Both the position numbers and the translations under genes were made by a program. From NCBI GenBank assembly GCA_009778375.1, contig WRJW01000142.1, positions 1-6,350 on the forward strand: a stretch of DNA of 6,350 nt, given 5' to 3'. The first letter of the stretch is position 1; the number at the start of each line of letters is the position of its first letter. Under the pieces are notes generated by a model. That model searched no databases. It had not been told where the DNA came from and saw only the letters and a list, made by a program, of their open reading frames with translations. Of the stretch, positions 6,059 to 6,350 are shown piece after piece. This DNA is from Bacteroidota bacterium. Its GTDB lineage: Bacteria; Bacteroidota; Bacteroidia; Bacteroidales; UBA932.

Positions 6059-6068
6059 ATGCCGGCGA

Positions 6069-6350
6069 TCAATACGCCCATTTATAATACATGGCGCCCC
6101 ACGTAAATCCGGCACCAAAGGCAGCAAAAATCATGGAATCGCCTTTTTTAAACTTATGCTCGTTTTCCCAAAGAACCAAAGGTATCGATACGGCCGAAGT
6201 ATTACCGTATTTTTCGATGTTGATCAGGGTTTTGTGGGCAGGAAGCCCAATCCGGTTGCCCGTAGCTTCAATAATGCGGAGGTTGGCCTGATGGGGCACT
6301 AAGTAGTCTATATCGTCTGCCGTCAGACCGTTCCGATGCATAATAACCTC
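6069..6350 (-). CDS. fabH: Beta-ketoacyl-ACP synthase III (FabH), C-terminal 93 residues
   Basis: The N-terminal two thirds lie beyond the right edge; the frame is open to base 6350. The visible part is the FabH C-terminal half-domain: DIDYLVPHQANLRIIEA with catalytic His (residue 20 of the fragment), NIEKYGNTSAVSIPL with catalytic Asn (residue 50), and FGAGFTWGAMYYKW at the end, the glycine-rich motif near the active site. FabH condenses acetyl-CoA (or branched acyl-CoA) with malonyl-ACP to begin fatty acid synthesis in the cytosol. The catalytic Cys is outside the window. Closely related 3-oxoacyl-ACP synthase III paralogues share these motifs, so the exact substrate is unproved. Confidence 0.93.
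   Translation of the reverse strand, partial: EVIMHRNGLTADDIDYLVPHQANLRIIEATGNRIGLPAHKTLINIEKYGNTSAVSIPLVLWENEHKFKKGDSMIFAAFGAGFTWGAMYYKWAY

Overview
The window looks like part of a Bacteroidetes (probably Bacteroidales) chromosome. Three things point there: a Mfa1/FimA-type fimbrillin lipoprotein beside a DUF3575/OmpA-like protein, two promoters of the Bacteroides type (TTTG, about 20 bp, TAnnTTTG), and starts without a clear Shine-Dalgarno sequence. Every gene I can support lies on the minus strand, so transcription runs from high to low coordinates. I cannot name the genus.

Reading in the direction of transcription: the right edge holds the last 93 residues of FabH (ketoacyl-ACP synthase III), followed 10 bp later by tRNA-Arg(CCT). 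A well-formed Bacteroides promoter begins directly behind the tRNA and drives a tight cluster, perR-like Fur-family repressor, hydF and hydE (2-nt gap, then 14-bp overlap). HydF (GTPase/scaffold) and HydE (radical SAM) are maturases that build the H-cluster of [FeFe]-hydrogenase, so the cell probably makes or uses H2. The third maturase HydG and the hydrogenase itself are outside the window.

Behind hydE is a 181-bp AT-rich spacer (3119-3299). Its hydE-proximal end carries four TGTTGAAAA/TGTTAATAA boxes at an exact 11-bp period, plus a fifth in inverse orientation, followed by an A+T-only stretch. This resembles a DnaA-box array, but its function is unproven. The far end of the spacer holds a second, weaker Bacteroides-type promoter, which would give a leader of about 200 nt containing a 65-codon ORF that overlaps the next gene by ATGA.

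The left half is a probable fimbrial or surface-structure locus: a 583-residue exported DUF3575 + OmpA-like + helical-repeat protein, then, after 89 bp, a fimbrillin-like lipoprotein cut by the window edge. The fimbrillin has a lipobox Cys19 and an Arg42-Ala43 site like the gingipain processing site of Porphyromonas fimbrillins.

The most interesting points are the co-transcription of a PerR-like oxidative-stress regulator with hydrogenase maturases, the phased box array behind hydE, and the small leader ORF. I did not see a wholly unprecedented system.
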